From assembly GCA_009663005.1 (NCBI GenBank), contig CM018913.1, forward strand, positions 16,366,464-16,393,963: DNA of 27,500 nt, written 5' to 3'. The stretch comes from Actinidia chinensis. Lineage: Eukaryota; Streptophyta; Magnoliopsida; Ericales; Actinidiaceae. Position numbers and translations under genes: made by a program. Below are positions 16,789-27,500 of this stretch, piece after piece; positions within the stretch are counted from its first letter, which is position 1; each line of letters starts with the position of its first letter. Under the pieces are notes generated by a model, which saw nothing but the letters and a program-made list of their open reading frames with translations, made no database searches and was not told where the DNA came from.

Positions 16789-16797
16789 GGAGCTCTG
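16789..16797. repeat. 9-bp target site duplication, right
   Basis: GGAGCTCTG, the perfect partner of 15483-15491. Removing one copy and the element gives a continuous GGAGGAGGAGCTCTGCGACC, the likely empty site. Confidence 0.93.
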
Positions 16798-16901
16798 CGA
16801 CCCCACTGCTATGCGGCTATGAATACGGAAGGATCTCAGATTTCCTTTCTTCCAATCCAACGGTGAGCAGAGTATTTCGGCCTTTCGGGCATACTTTTGG
16901 G

Positions 16902-18206
16902 CATAGTTATCAGAACCGGACTAGACCGGACGGTTCAATCGGGAACCGGACATTTAATCGATTCAGTAAATATATTTTATAAAAAATACAAGTGAACCGG
17001 GTTGAACCAGTAGAACCGGGCAGTATTTTGTCAAACCGGACGGTTTTTTAACCAGAAAAATTGGTGGGTTGACTGTGAGAAACAATCTAACCAGGTTCAA
17101 ACAAGTGGAATCGATGATGACGATTCAATATGACCATGAGATCAAGCACAGAAAATGAAAATACAATTAAAAGAACCAACTCAAATGAATTTTACTAAAA
17201 ATATTACGCAGAGAATCAAATACAGTACTTCAAAATGACGAAAAGAGACAGCTAGGCACAAAATGGATCTTCGACTGAGATCTGCGAATCTATCTTCGAT
17301 TCTTCGAGAGAGAAGACATCTGGCCTACCAATCGATCTTCGAGTGATCGAGACTTCACTGCAAATCGATTTTTTCACTGGGAGTGAAAAAGCAAAAAACC
17401 CTAGTTCCTCTCAATCATACGCTCAGTTGAAAAAGATAAATCTTTATTCTACAGTAGCACACAGCTGTATATCGAACTTAAAGAGGTACAACATATGTAT
17501 CCATAGGGAGGTAATAGTTTCCTATTGTATATCTAAGTAAAAGTAGTTGGGGAAAATGAAAATTCAACATAAAAATAATTATTAAAAAAATGTTTTAATA
17601 AAAAAATTCTAAAAGTGAATATTTTTGTCTTTATTGAGGTTTTTCTTAAATTAGATAAAGACATTATATTTTCAAACAATTCAATCAATAACATGATATC
17701 AAAGAAGATACGAAAAAAATTAAAATTATTCGTAAAAAATGAACTGATCTCGAACACAGAGACAATTCAATTGATCTCTCAAAAATCTGTCGAAAATTGC
17801 GATCGAGAATCTCAACGAGAGACACAATCACATCAATCTCGACCAATTTACACAAAATCCGGTCGAAAAATCTCTAATCGGACCCAGTCATCAAAAACTT
17901 TTTCTCTAAGAATTTAAAGGTATATAAAACCTCAAAATAATATATTGGGCCGTAAATTTTGATGTTTCAAAATTTGCGTGATCTTGTTTTGTACAGTTCT
18001 TATATTTATTTTATTTTGGCAAAAAATAACTTCTAAAACTACTTAAATACTAATTCTGAAAATATATTATTTTGATACTTTTAAATATGTTTTTCATAAT
18101 CAATGTTCAAACACCTACATAGTAGTTGGAAGAGGTAAAAAAAATTATTTTTATTATTTATTAATTATAAGATCAGTTGAACCATGGTCCGATTCTGATA
18201 ACTATG
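16902..18206. mobile_element. 1.3-kb TIR element upstream of the gene
   Basis: The left end CATAGTTATCAGAACCGGAC and the right end, read on the minus strand, CATAGTTATCAGAATCGGAC match at 19 of 20 bases. Both are followed by a GGTTCAA block. The interior has repeated AACCGG/CCGGTT motifs near 16915-17045 and an AT-rich centre. Open frames at 17343-17540 and 17615-17917 show no transposase features. I found no clear target duplication, so I do not assign a superfamily. Confidence 0.75.
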
Positions 18207-18266
18207 ATTTCAAGGTCCTCCACGAGACCCCACTTGTGGTCGAATATGGTACTACTAGTATTTTAC

Positions 18267-18305
<39 letters not shown>

Positions 18306-18333
18306 TAATAATAATAACAACAACAACAACAAG
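18267..18333 (+). repeat. (TAA)n then (CAA)n microsatellite
   Basis: About 50 bp of TAA/ATA triplets with one break, followed by five to six CAA triplets. It directly abuts the 3' end of the inverted Helitron-like copy. Confidence 0.95.
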
Positions 18334-18785
18334 TATTTGTTCGTGTCTACGAACATTATGCTAAAAAATCACCTTTTAAATATATTCGTTAGAGTTTTAC
18401 AATGTAAAAAACAGATAAGAGATACATTGCATGCATATACGAAGAGATACATCACTACAAAATGAAAAACAAATTAAAAAATATAATGGTTTAAGAGAAA
18501 TGAGGAAAAAAATGGGTGTTTTAGTTTGTTTGTTTTATAGGTCCCACTAAAAAAATGATCTAATGGGTAAAAAATATGCTCAATTTTAGAGCTTTTTTGG
18601 CCATTTAATTACAATTTACGTGGGCTCCACACATTTTAGAAAAATAAGTGAGTTTTAGGAGAGAAAAAAAATAGTAGAAAAAAATAGTCTTAGATGAAAT
18701 CTCAGTCATTGAATTAATTCAAATGGATTTCAATTGTAAATAGTATAAGATAGTTTAAAAGATTTAAAAATATTTGTGTCTTACC
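18330..18785 (-). mobile_element. Helitron-like element, copy 2, inverted
   Basis: Read on the minus strand it aligns with 10747-11171: AAGACACAAAT, the GAGATTT...CT(G/A)A(A/G)ACTATTTTTTT block, TTTTTTACCCATTA, ACTAAAACAC, ATTTTGTAG, TATATGCATGCAAT and ATCTCTTATCTG. It ends with hairpin GTTCG-TAGACA-CGAAC and then AAATACTTG|T. The terminal CTTG differs by one base from the expected CTRR. The 5' end is uncertain. No ORF. Confidence 0.65.
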
Positions 18786-19720
18786 CCCCAAAATCTATTC
18801 TAAAAAATTATTACCCAAAACTAAACTTCCTAAAACTAATTACTGTATTTCTTTAGATTTAACCACACATTCCAATCTGTCAACTGCTAGCCTCCACATG
18901 CCACGTCGCAAATTTTCTCCCCTTCCGAACCCTACCAGCCACCATTTAGTCCCACCTCCACAACACATGCCTTTTTACCAGCCACCATTTAGTCCCACCT
19001 CCACAACACATGCCTTTTTTGTATCCACCTCGCCATTCCTTAGCCACCCAATCACAACCTTTACTACTTTTCATTCCCCACTTTCCCTCCCCTCCCTCTC
19101 TCTACTCCATCCTAATAAACCCCCTAACCATAGATTTGATATCAAACCTAGCTTTGATACCATAACTACAAAATGGGAGATTGGTTGTAGGATAATTGCA
19201 AGGGCCAAAACATTGGGGTGACTGAGGCGACGATTGTCGTGGTGAATGAGAAGGTGGGTGCATAGAAGATGGGTTATTGTTGGAAGAAGTATAGGTGTCA
19301 ATTTTTTTTAAAAATAATATTTTAAATTAGTTAAATGGATGTACAAGGATCATGGGGTTAAAAAGAGTTTTTGGGTCCAAATAAAATCACTCTAATTTTG
19401 CAAGAACTGAAGTGGTTATAATTTGATTTTGTGAGGCTTTTGGAAGAGGTTTTCTTTTAGAAAATTCTCATTTTAGCTCTTTAAAGCATTCATTTGGTGA
19501 AAGCTTTTGCTCGTGTAATTGCCTGTAAACGTAGGCAGCACACCGTATTACATAAAACTTGACATCTTTTATTTTTATAATTTATTTCTCTCTCTCTTGT
19601 TTATTTGTTTTTGTATTGAAAATTTGTTTTATTTTTTCTCAAGACTCGTAGCCATCTTTGGGTTGTTTGTTGTGTTTTTGTACGCTTTCCCAAAATAATT
19701 AGCTTCAAGCAATAGTAGCT
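18786..19720. other. Intergenic stretch with a 43-bp tandem duplication
   Basis: Units at 18934-18976 and 18977-19019 are identical (starting ACCAGCCACCATTTAGTCCC). An open frame over them on + (18898-19221, 107 codons) is Pro/Ser/His-rich and low in complexity, with no recognised domain. It opens in frame through the repeat only by chance of composition, so I do not call it a gene. The rest is AT-rich without a feature. Confidence 0.6.
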
Positions 19721-19825
19721 TAAAAAGGAGAAAATAATTAGCTATTGACGAAAAAGGGAAGTTAAAAAGCTAAAAAGGGAGAAAAATAATTAGCTATTGA
19801 CAAAAAAGGGAAGTTAAAATGGAGA
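19721..19825 (+). repeat. Two-unit tandem repeat, about 56 bp
   Basis: The block AATAATTAGCTATTGAC(G/A)AAAAAGGGAAGTTAAAA and its GGAGAAA lead occur twice in a row. The core ATAATTAGCTATTGAC is identical in both. Confidence 0.8.
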
Positions 19826-20034
19826 AAAATTGTAGTATATAAATTTAGCCCATGAATTGTGTATAAGTCAAAAAATTACACAAAATTAGGGGGGAAAGCC
19901 TTATTGTGCAAGCACAACCAGTGGAAAGATGTTGAGATTTTAAAGTCTTGATTGTATACTCATTTGCCATAATTGCTTTTATTGTGGTAGAAATTTAGGG
20001 CATGTAACTAACAATCATAATTGCTCCTTTAAGC

Positions 20035-21490
20035 TTGGTATTGACATCGGTTGTGACCTCGGTAATGACCTACACCTTAAAACAAACGTTATTGGCGGGG
20101 GTAAGGCCACCACAAACCCTCTAGTATGGAGATCAGATCATGGCGAGCAAACTAGATAGAAAGTATTAGAGCTCTCAAAGTGAGAATGCAAATGTTTTCA
20201 TACTCTTTAGTGGAGAGAAGAGCGGCCTTTTATAAATGGAGGACCTTCTATCTCCTGACATGCTTCGGGATCGCTATCGACTATTGTCCCTCAGCCAAAC
20301 TCCTGCGTGGTTACTCTACCGAGCTTACTAAATAGCGACAGCTCAGAAGTGATGATAGCCTTAGCTCAGACAGTACTAGTGTTCGGTAGTTTCTTGACCG
20401 AGCTCCGGCGTAGGGAACCGTCAAGCTTGCTTCATAGTGATAGCTCGGTGGTGGTGTTTGTCCTAATAAGGCCAGAATCCGTAATTGTATAATTTGTCCC
20501 CTTACAATTATCCCTCAGTTCGCATGAGCTAGGTCAATGCTTGTTGAGGTGATGTGAACTTGACGTGTTCATCCTTCGAGCATGGAGCTTGGCGGGCACG
20601 CTAATGATTGGATATTGCACATATTTGGATTTTAGTCTCTCAGCATGGTTTAAGCACTGGTGTCGAGGTCCCTTACCTACCCTTAGGGCTTGTTTGGTGT
20701 GGACGCGCTGCTAGGGACTGCCACATGTTCGTTTCTCGTTAATTCGGGGATGGTCTCCTACCCGTGAAACGACACCCCTCATGGGCATGTTTGGGTGTTT
20801 TCCCGCCTCTTCAAATCCCTTATAGACGTCTATTTTCCTCCCTCTATCACTGTTCATCACAACACTATGAGAGAATTCTAGAAAGAGAAAGCAAGTGCCC
20901 CTGTTCTTTTGTCGTTCTTCTTCCTGCTCCGTCGCAAACCAAGTTGCCAGATCCTCTTTTCGGTCCTTTTGTTGATCTGATCTCCGAATTTAACTTTGGT
21001 GAGTATTCTTTGCCATTTTTCTTCTATAATTGTTCTGCACTCTTTATGCTTTGTGTGGTATTCATCTCTGGTTTTATTTTGATCTTGCCTAGATTTTCTA
21101 CGTTTGACTCCTTCAATTTGCATTGAACCAAAAAAAATTTTGTTGGCTTATCTCGAGTTCCTAGTTTTGGCTCGTCTACCATTACTAGGGCTCTATACTT
21201 TTCTGAGTTCTGACAGATGGGTCGTTCTTGACCCATTTCCCCTGATGGAATAGGTTCGAACTGCCGTGTAGGTTGGAAAGTATTGGTTTAGGATTTTGCC
21301 CCCAGGCCCCTTTATTGTCGAGATAGGTTTGAGGCGGGAGGGGAGTCTAACAATCGTCCCTTAGAAAATAGTAAGTAATCCTTGTGAGGCAAAGCTCGGT
21401 GCTCATATCGGGCTCGTTTGACTATGCTCCCTAAATCTTGTCACAATATTGCTTAGTTGAGCTTGTTCTAACCGATTTGTTCTTATCTTC
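20035..21490 (-). mobile_element. LTR and leader of Tat-type retroelement copy B
   Basis: No gene. On the minus strand a TATA box (TTTATAAAAGG, about 20227-20237) is followed by a pyrimidine-rich leader and a U5-like tail reading toward 20035. From 20391 rightward it aligns with copy A 1-1140. Strand and place fit the 3' LTR of a minus-oriented element whose antisense ORF lies just to the right. Exact LTR ends are not visible, because the partner LTR is outside the window or lost. Confidence 0.6.
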
Positions 21491-21496
21491 AAAATA

Positions 21497-23764
21497 TGGA
21501 GTTGAATTGAGCTCAGCTCCTGGTTCTTGTTCACAATGATACAGCTTTGAACAAGTTCAAGACCAACCATGGCATCCCTGAAGATGTTCAAATAGAGCAT
21601 TTTGGGACCAACGAGGATGCAAACCTGGTCGAGGGCAATAAGGATGTATCCTAGTTCGGATTTGGATGATCCACCAAGTCGGGCTTCAGTTCCCTATAAG
21701 CCCGATGTTGAAGGAGTTGATGGCACGATGCCACCTCACCTTTATGCAAGTCTCAATCAACTTTGTTTGAATAGCGCTCGCGGTGGACACCCTAATGCGC
21801 TAATTGGAGCCACCATTCAGTGCCCCAGACTTGTTGCATGTGTACACCATGGTGCATCCGAAGAGGGAGCCAGGTATGCCCTTCTTCATGGGTAGCCATT
21901 ACTTGCACCTCAAGAATCCTCATCAGCCCCAAACGAGGTTGGTTACTAACAACCCAGACAAAGACTTGTTTCTGAATGAGTTTTTCTTAGTTTCTAGAAA
22001 GTGGGAATTTTGAGTTGGGCACAATATTCTCTTCTCATTCCCAAGGAACAATGGTCGTCTTCTAGACCGTAAGTTTTCCTTTACCAAATCTGTAATTTGC
22101 ATACTTGTAAAAAAAATTGTGTTGATTCTATACGTGCCTTTGTTGTTGTGGTAGATTTCAACGAGCTCTTCAGAAATAGGTTTGAGGAGTGCAAGGTAGC
22201 TATCTGAGCAATCAACTATAAGTGATATTTGAGGAAGGTTTCATACCTTTTAGCCTATAAGCTCGTCTACTGCCACATCATCCCCTATAAGGGCAACGAG
22301 ATAGATAGGATCAGGCTTCCAATGCTACGTATTGAAGGTCGGTCTCCTCAGCGCAGCGACTTTAGTTTGGATGACTTTAGTGCTGAGCTCGATGAGAACA
22401 CGCTCCTTTCCCGAGATCTAGGCTGGGATGAAGGCACCACTTCAAGCTCATCCAGCTACACTTCAGACAGTGAGGAGAAGGGAGAAGAAAAGGTAAACTA
22501 GCTGGTTCTGAACAGGAGAAGAGGGTGAGTGGTTCCTACTGCTAACCCCCAAGTGCTTGTCTCCGAGCCTATTTTGGTTTCGAGCTTGGACGTTGAACAC
22601 TCCGACAATCTCGCCTTTGCCCCGCTTCAGCTCGTGGGTGAGGTTGTGATTGCCATTCCTTCGGTGAGGTTGTGATCGCCCATTCCTTCAAGGAGGATGG
22701 TGATTTTGATACGAGCTCAGGTTAGGTCAACATGGCTCCGAGGTTCAGGACTTTGGGCCAAAAGAAGTCTAAGTCGGCTTTCGATCCTCCTACAGTGTCA
22801 ATTCCTCCAATCAACAAGGACTAGTAGCCAACCCTTACTCCAGTTCTGGCCTTGACTGCCTAAGAAGAGATTGAACCAAGTTTATCAGAAACACCTCTCC
22901 TAGACAAACGACAAAGGGAAGTACTTGCAGGTGGTCCCTCCAAGAAGTTGAAGAAGAAGAAGGGGAAATGAGTTTGGCTTTCTTCCCTTCCTCCAGCATG
23001 CATACTGAGCTGTGGAAGCTCAAATTCTCCACCGCTAAGCTCAACAAATAGGTAACTATGACTGATTCTACCAAGGACTACGATACCAGCTGGCCCCTTA
23101 CGTAGGTAGCCAACTTTAATTTGCTTTTTTTTTTATTTCGAGTACTTATGATTTCCTCTATTTTTGTTTTGTAAAGACTCTAAAGAGCTACTACTATCTC
23201 AGAGCGAATGAAGGAGTAATCCGTCGAGATCAAGAAGTCAAAGAAAAAATCATCTCTCTAGAGAAGCAAAATAAGTTGGCACTTGCTGAAGCTGGCTAGG
23301 AATGAGATGCCAACTATGACGCCATAACTGAAGCTCGGGGTGAAGTGATTGTTGTCCAAGAGCAATTAAACAAGGCTTTGGGGGATATAGGCGAGCTGGA
23401 AAAGGTAGCCGTCGTCCTAATCTTTGAGTGTGGGTACAACCGGGGGATCGATCGAGCTGAAGACAATTACAACAAGCAATTGGCTAAGCTTCGCCCTTGT
23501 ATCTTCTAGGATGGATGGATTGACTACGTCAAAGAGCTCGACATTCCTTCTGATCACCCCATATAGAGCGCGGCTCCCCTTGAGGTTGAGCCGGTGGATC
23601 TTCCTCGTGCTGCCCGGCCTCAATAAAGAGGAATACATGGAGGAACTAATAGACGAGGACTTGAAGAATTCTCCCGAAATGGCCGGCAATCTCAGTCTGG
23701 ATGCATCAGAGGCTAGCACAGCTACTAAAGGTGGCTCGAATACCGATGTTTCCCCTGCCATGTA
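21497..23764 (+). pseudogene. Tat-element antisense ORF remnant, copy B
   Basis: Starts ATG at 21497 (MELN, then a stop) and continues through several frames. Identifiable blocks are IPEDVQIEHFGTNEDAN (about 21570), DGTMPPHLYASLNQLCLN (about 21720) and FFMGSHYLHLKNP followed by LVTNNPDKDLFLNEFFLVSR (about 21880-22010), a Transposase_28-like stretch. A Ser-rich acidic segment follows (about 22430-22500), then a coiled-coil-like part (about 23200-23400), a TYNRGI-like block and the acidic end PGLNKEEYMEELIDEDLKNS. One intron can be drawn: donor GACC|GTAAGT at 22079, acceptor GTGGTAG|ATTTC ending 22154; copy A has an intron at the same place. Stops and frameshifts kill the frame. The role of this protein family in the element's life cycle is unknown. 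Confidence 0.65.
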
Positions 23765-23879
23765 AATTTTTTTTAAAGATTTTATGTATTAAACAATCCT
23801 TTTCAAATTTGTAATGAATGCATTTTCATTTTGTAGCTCGTTTGCATGAGACTTACTGCTTACATGTTTTCATTTATGC

Positions 23880-24115
23880 ACAATTCCTAGGTACACTTAA
23901 GCAAACCTCGTAGGACAGAGTTCGAAGCTCGCATAGAGCTCAGTTACCTTTTCCCTAAAATTTTGTTAAGTATACTTTAGATAAGATTCATAAGACATAG
24001 TTTGTAACTCGCATAGAGTTTGGCTAACTGTCCCTTGAATTTTAAGTATACTTAGGAAAACCTCGTGAGACAGAGTTCGGAGCTCGAATAGAGTTCGGCT
24101 AACTCTTCCCTAAAG
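23880..24115 (+). repeat. Short 79-bp repeat array in copy B, about three units
   Basis: Units carry AAGTATACTT(T)AG (about 23970 and 24045) with GACAGAGTTCG(A/G)AGCTCG and GGCTAACT blocks. They are the same family as the array at 5630-6645 but are few, more diverged from each other, and not arranged as alternating dimers. Like the large array, they lie directly after the antisense ORF. Confidence 0.85.
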
Positions 24116-24537
24116 TTGTAGCTGCTCGACCAAGTTGTGAAGTTGTGTGCTTTTTCTTACTTGTCGCAGCTCATTCAGACAAGTTTTGGTCATGCCTTAG
24201 CGAAAATCTACTATTTGGGGCATGCTCATAGCGTAGATGGTACTTTTCTTTAACCTTACCTTGTAATGCTCAAGCCAATGCTTGGGCGATTCTACGGTTT
24301 AGCCTTGCATTTTTAAGATATGTTAAGATCATGCTTAAGCAAATGTGGAGTTCTTTCCTAACATAATTTATTTTGGAAAAACGTGCGTTAAAAGGTTCAA
24401 AATGAGTGATTTCTTGTATAACTAAGGAAATGTTTGTTAATTTTGTTACTAATAGAAAACTGAATCTTTAAGTAATGGTTTTTTACAAGTGTATTTGATA
24501 TAAATACCAGCTCGGTTAAAAAAATTACACTTTACTG
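24116..24537. other. Noncoding spacer between pol end and tandem array, copy B
   Basis: No ORF of note. It lies just past the end of pol on the minus strand and before the array. It is AT-rich and no promoter is recognised. It is probably the 3' noncoding part of the element. Confidence 0.5.
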
Positions 24538-27060
24538 TTAGTACTTCCTCAAGTTATTAGAATTATAAGGTTTCGAAACTTGTTTGCCCTCAGGATCTTC
24601 GAGGTAGTAAGCGCCATTGCCAACGAGCTTAACTATCTTGTATGGTCCTTCCCAATTTAGACTGAGCTTTCCATCTGTCGGGTCCTTGCTATTTCCAATA
24701 ACTTTCCTCAAAACGAGATTTCCAACTGAAAATTATTTGTGTTAGACCTTCTGGTTATATGTTTAGGCTAACTGTTTTTGGTAGTCAGCCATTCGTACTA
24801 GTGCATTTTATCTTCGTTCATTAGCAAGGTCGAGGTCCCAAGCTAAGACTTCCTTATTGTGACTGAAGTTTTATGCCTCAATTCGTATTGTGGGCAGACC
24901 GACCTCCGGTGGGATTACAGATTTTAATCCGAATACCAGAGCGTAAGGCAACTCATTCGTTACTTTTTGAGGTGTGGTCTGATAGGCTCAAACAACGTTT
25001 GGAAGTTCCTCGACCTATTTGCCTTCAGATTTTTCAAGCCTCTTCTTGATCTCGTTGATGATTATTTTTTTGGTGGCCTCAGCTTGCCTGTTGCACTACG
25101 GGTAGCTCAGTGTTGAGTTGTAGAATTTGATCATTAATTGCCCTAACAAGTCTTTAACATTTTTGTCCCACGAACTGAGTTCCATTATCTGATATGAATG
25201 CCCTGAGGATGCCGAATCTAGAAAGAATGTTTCTACAAATGAATCTGATTACATCTGTCTCTCTAATTTGGGCTAGGGGTTTGGCCTTCACCTATTTTAT
25301 AAAATAGTCCATCGTTGTTAACAAAAATATTTTGTTCCCAAGAGCTCGGAGCAAGACCCCCACGATGTCCATTCCCCATTAGGCAAAGAGCCACGGATTG
25401 GTGAAAGGTCCCTTGTCGGCTGATGAATTAGGGGGGAGAAGATTTGGTATTTGGTACACTTGTAGACGTACACTTGGGCGTCCTTTTGCATGAATGGCCA
25501 CCAATATCCCTGAGTCAGGGCCAGTGAGCCAATGATATTCTCCCGAAGTTTAGTCCACAAATGCCTTCGAGTATTTCAAAAGGCACGTCTTCAACTAAGC
25601 TAGGGTGGATGCATAGTAGGTAAGGTCCCAAATATAATCTTTTGTACAAGTCCCCTGGGGGAGATCCAGAACCGTGCTGCCTTTATTTGGAGTTTGGGAG
25701 CCTCTTTCCTGTCCTTTAGCATATTGTCATGTCCTATAAAATTCACAATTGGATCCATCCAGCTCTGCCCCAACTCAGTGTTGACTAGGATAGATTCTTG
25801 GGATATTTCATGACTGGGGGATTAAATCGACTGCAATGATCCGCCCTGTTTTTCCTTTAAAAACTGATGCCAAGCCAACCAGTGCGTTTGTGTGTAAATT
25901 CAAGTCCCTCCCCAAGTGCTCAATTTTGATCGCTTTGAATTCGATAAGGAGGGTTTTTGTTATTGCCACATACTCATATAAGTCCCAAAAATAACATAAG
26001 ACCATCTTAATCATCAACCTAAATAAAGAATCAAGTAGTAGATCCCTAAATGTAAGGGTAAAATGCACGCAAAATTCACTTAAATTGAAGTTAAGTGTGC
26101 CCGCACCCTCTGAAGAACTTGTTGTGAAGGGGTCAACTTCTTCATAGCTTGTTTCACCAAAATTCTAGTAGATAATATTTCCTCCAATAAGCGAGGTAGG
26201 ATGCCTCTACGAACCTGTACAATAGCATCAAATGGATAGCAATCAAAGATAGTAGGTAAAAAGCCATTTCCTGTGACTTGGTTCACTACTAGTTTTGAGT
26301 CACTGAAAATATGGAGCTTGAAAACCTTTAGTTTATTGGCAGATCGAAGTCCCGCAATGAAGGCTTCGTATTCAGTTTTGTTGTTTTTTATAGGGAAAAA
26401 CTTAAAGCAGTGCTTAAAAATTGCTCATTCGGGACTTTTTAAAACCACTCTTGCCCCTGCTCCTAGACTGTTTCTTGCTCCAGCAACGAACATCTCCTAT
26501 GCTGAGGAGAGATCAATCTGGGGTGGTTCTATATTAACCTCTGGAACCTCAGTGATTTCCCCAGCAATGGTTGCTTTTGCACTTTGAGGTGGCTCTTCTA
26601 CAACCTCGGGACCCTCAGGTGCTAATTTGATCCCAACTAACTTTGCCCCTGAGCTTTCCTCCTCCCTGTGTGTAGATGCAAGGCAACTTTGCTCTGTACT
26701 CACAGTTCAAAGCGAGAACTCAGCCACAAAATCGGCCAAGACTTGTCCTTTTATTACTGCCCTCAACAAAAAATTTATGTATGACTGTTCAAGCTCAACG
26801 ACCCTATTTAGAGAGTCGGATGGACAGGTCTGCTGTTGAATAAGCTCTTTTTGAGAAAAAACTTTATATATACAGCGATGGGATGTGCTTAAAAATAATG
26901 CATGAGTTTTCGCAAAGTTAAAACTAGGGTCAGCACGAGCTTTTCCAGCAATAGGTACCTTATTTGAAAATCCTATAAATATCTTACTAACAAAGTAGAT
27001 CGGGCGTTGTTTTCCATCTACCCTAGCACATTGAGGAATTACCAATGCGCATTAAGGTGG
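24538..27060 (-). pseudogene. Ty3/gypsy pol remnant (RNase H, integrase), copy B
   Basis: Minus strand, broken by stops and frameshifts. In order: the reverse-transcriptase/RNase H hinge (27045-26707, with QRPIYFVSKIF and KGQVLADFVAEF); RNase H (about 26490-26260, TEYEAFIAGLR and FSDSKLVVNQVTG); a foreign-looking stretch (26255-26070); the RNase H-to-integrase linker (26068-25808, ALVGLASVF); the integrase zinc-binding region (25560-25420, GYWWPFMQKDA, LIHQPTR); the integrase core (about 25370-24980, ISDNGTQFVG, PPEVGLPTI near its end); and a C-terminal module (about 24730-24538, LNWEGPYKIVKLVGNGAYYL). The stop is at 24540-24538. The first RNase H catalytic Asp (FVDG in the family) is Ala (FVAG, codon 26482-26484), and a zinc-binding Cys is Tyr (KCTKYQ). 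Homology stops near 27060, so most of the reverse transcriptase is missing. It is inactive. Confidence 0.85.
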
Positions 27061-27500
27061 GTGTTAGGTTTGGACACTATTTGTTTCTCTTTTCTTCGTT
27101 TATAACATTTTCCTGAGAACCAAATAGAAGTTCCAAAGTCAAAAGCATTATATATGAGCATGATGCATCAACATATACATTCCAAAAAAATATCATTCGA
27201 GACAATTTAATTATGCAGTAGACAACATACAATTTACTGAAACTCGAATTGCAGGGTACTACAAACTAAGACTAATCCATGAATTCAAGCCAAACAAAAC
27301 TCAAATGTTAATCAATAGAATCATGTTATACAAAGCGAGAGAGAGAGTACCATTGGGATAGTTGATGAATTTCTTCTTGGAAAACCATGTTGATGAATAT
27401 AAAAAAATAAATTTTTTGAAAAATTATTTTCTTCAAATTATTTTTTCGGAAATTGTTCTTTATACATTGAATAGTCAAAACTAATTTTATGGGATTTTTA
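27061..27500. other. Right edge, no recognised gene
   Basis: AT-rich, with a short GA run near 27340. On the minus strand an ATG at about 27390 opens MVFQEEIHQLSQW, followed by a possible donor (ATG|GTACTC), so a first exon of a gene is conceivable. There is no homology I recognise and no partner exon in the window. Confidence 0.25.

Noticed and set aside
18330..18785. SINE with a TTG tail
   Set aside because: No tRNA-type A and B boxes at the other end. The 3' end shows a hairpin and near-CTRR end like the Helitron-like copy at 11171, which has no TTG tail.
18898..19221. Pro/Ser-rich 107-codon protein on +
   Set aside because: It is low in complexity, spans an exact 43-bp tandem duplication, and has no domain and no supporting promoter or splice context.
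20307..21126. Open frames over the copy B LTR as host genes
   Set aside because: They lie in sequence that is repeated in copy A and is LTR or leader of the element; no domain is visible.
23417..23765. Minus-strand ORF opposite the antisense-ORF remnant
   Set aside because: It is the shadow of the + strand frame carrying PGLNKEEYMEEL, which has the homologue in copy A; the minus frame does not.

Overview
The window looks like nuclear DNA of a flowering plant, most likely a eudicot with a repeat-rich genome. It is AT-rich, has spliced genes with GT/AG introns, and carries plant-type transposable elements: Ty3/gypsy elements of the Tat lineage, a Mutator-like foldback element, Helitron ends, MITEs and a copia-type LTR piece. 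I cannot name the species. There is no sign of an operon, CRISPR array, phage or organelle gene set. One recognisable host gene is present. Everything else that can be identified is decayed mobile DNA or simple repeats.

Left flank (1-8405). Positions 1-6645 hold a broken Tat-type retroelement (copy A), seen from its LTR side. The antisense extra reading frame of such elements runs on the + strand and is full of stops. It is split by an insertion of about 1.7 kb at roughly 3345-5085 and followed by an array of about twelve 79-bp repeats (5630-6645). A separate + strand gag/protease/reverse-transcriptase fragment (6965-8405) ends just before the host gene.

Centre (8405-16900). A calmodulin-like gene lies on the minus strand. 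Its exons are at 15345-15300, 9965-9808, 9292-9212 and 9006-8872. They give a 139-residue protein with four complete EF-hand loops. The splice junctions and all sequence from the first loop onward are intact, but the start of exon 1 is rewritten by a one-base insertion and other changes. Intron 1 is 5.3 kb and has absorbed several elements: a self-nested TIR family, a 435-bp Helitron-like element, a Stowaway-like MITE, an 840-bp TIR element and a copia-like LTR piece. A 1.3-kb Mutator-like foldback element with a perfect 9-bp target duplication (15492-16788) sits about 150 bp upstream of the start codon, in the promoter or leader.

Right flank (16900-27500). This holds another TIR element (16902-18206), a microsatellite touching a second, inverted copy of the Helitron-like repeat (18330-18785), and then a second Tat element (copy B, 20035-27060). 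Copy B keeps its parts in order. Read on the minus strand they are RNase H, integrase and pol C-terminus, then a short 79-bp array, the antisense ORF, and an LTR with a TATA box. All its frames are broken. Copies A and B have the same orientation and align over about 3 kb, so they can be used to date and dissect each other.
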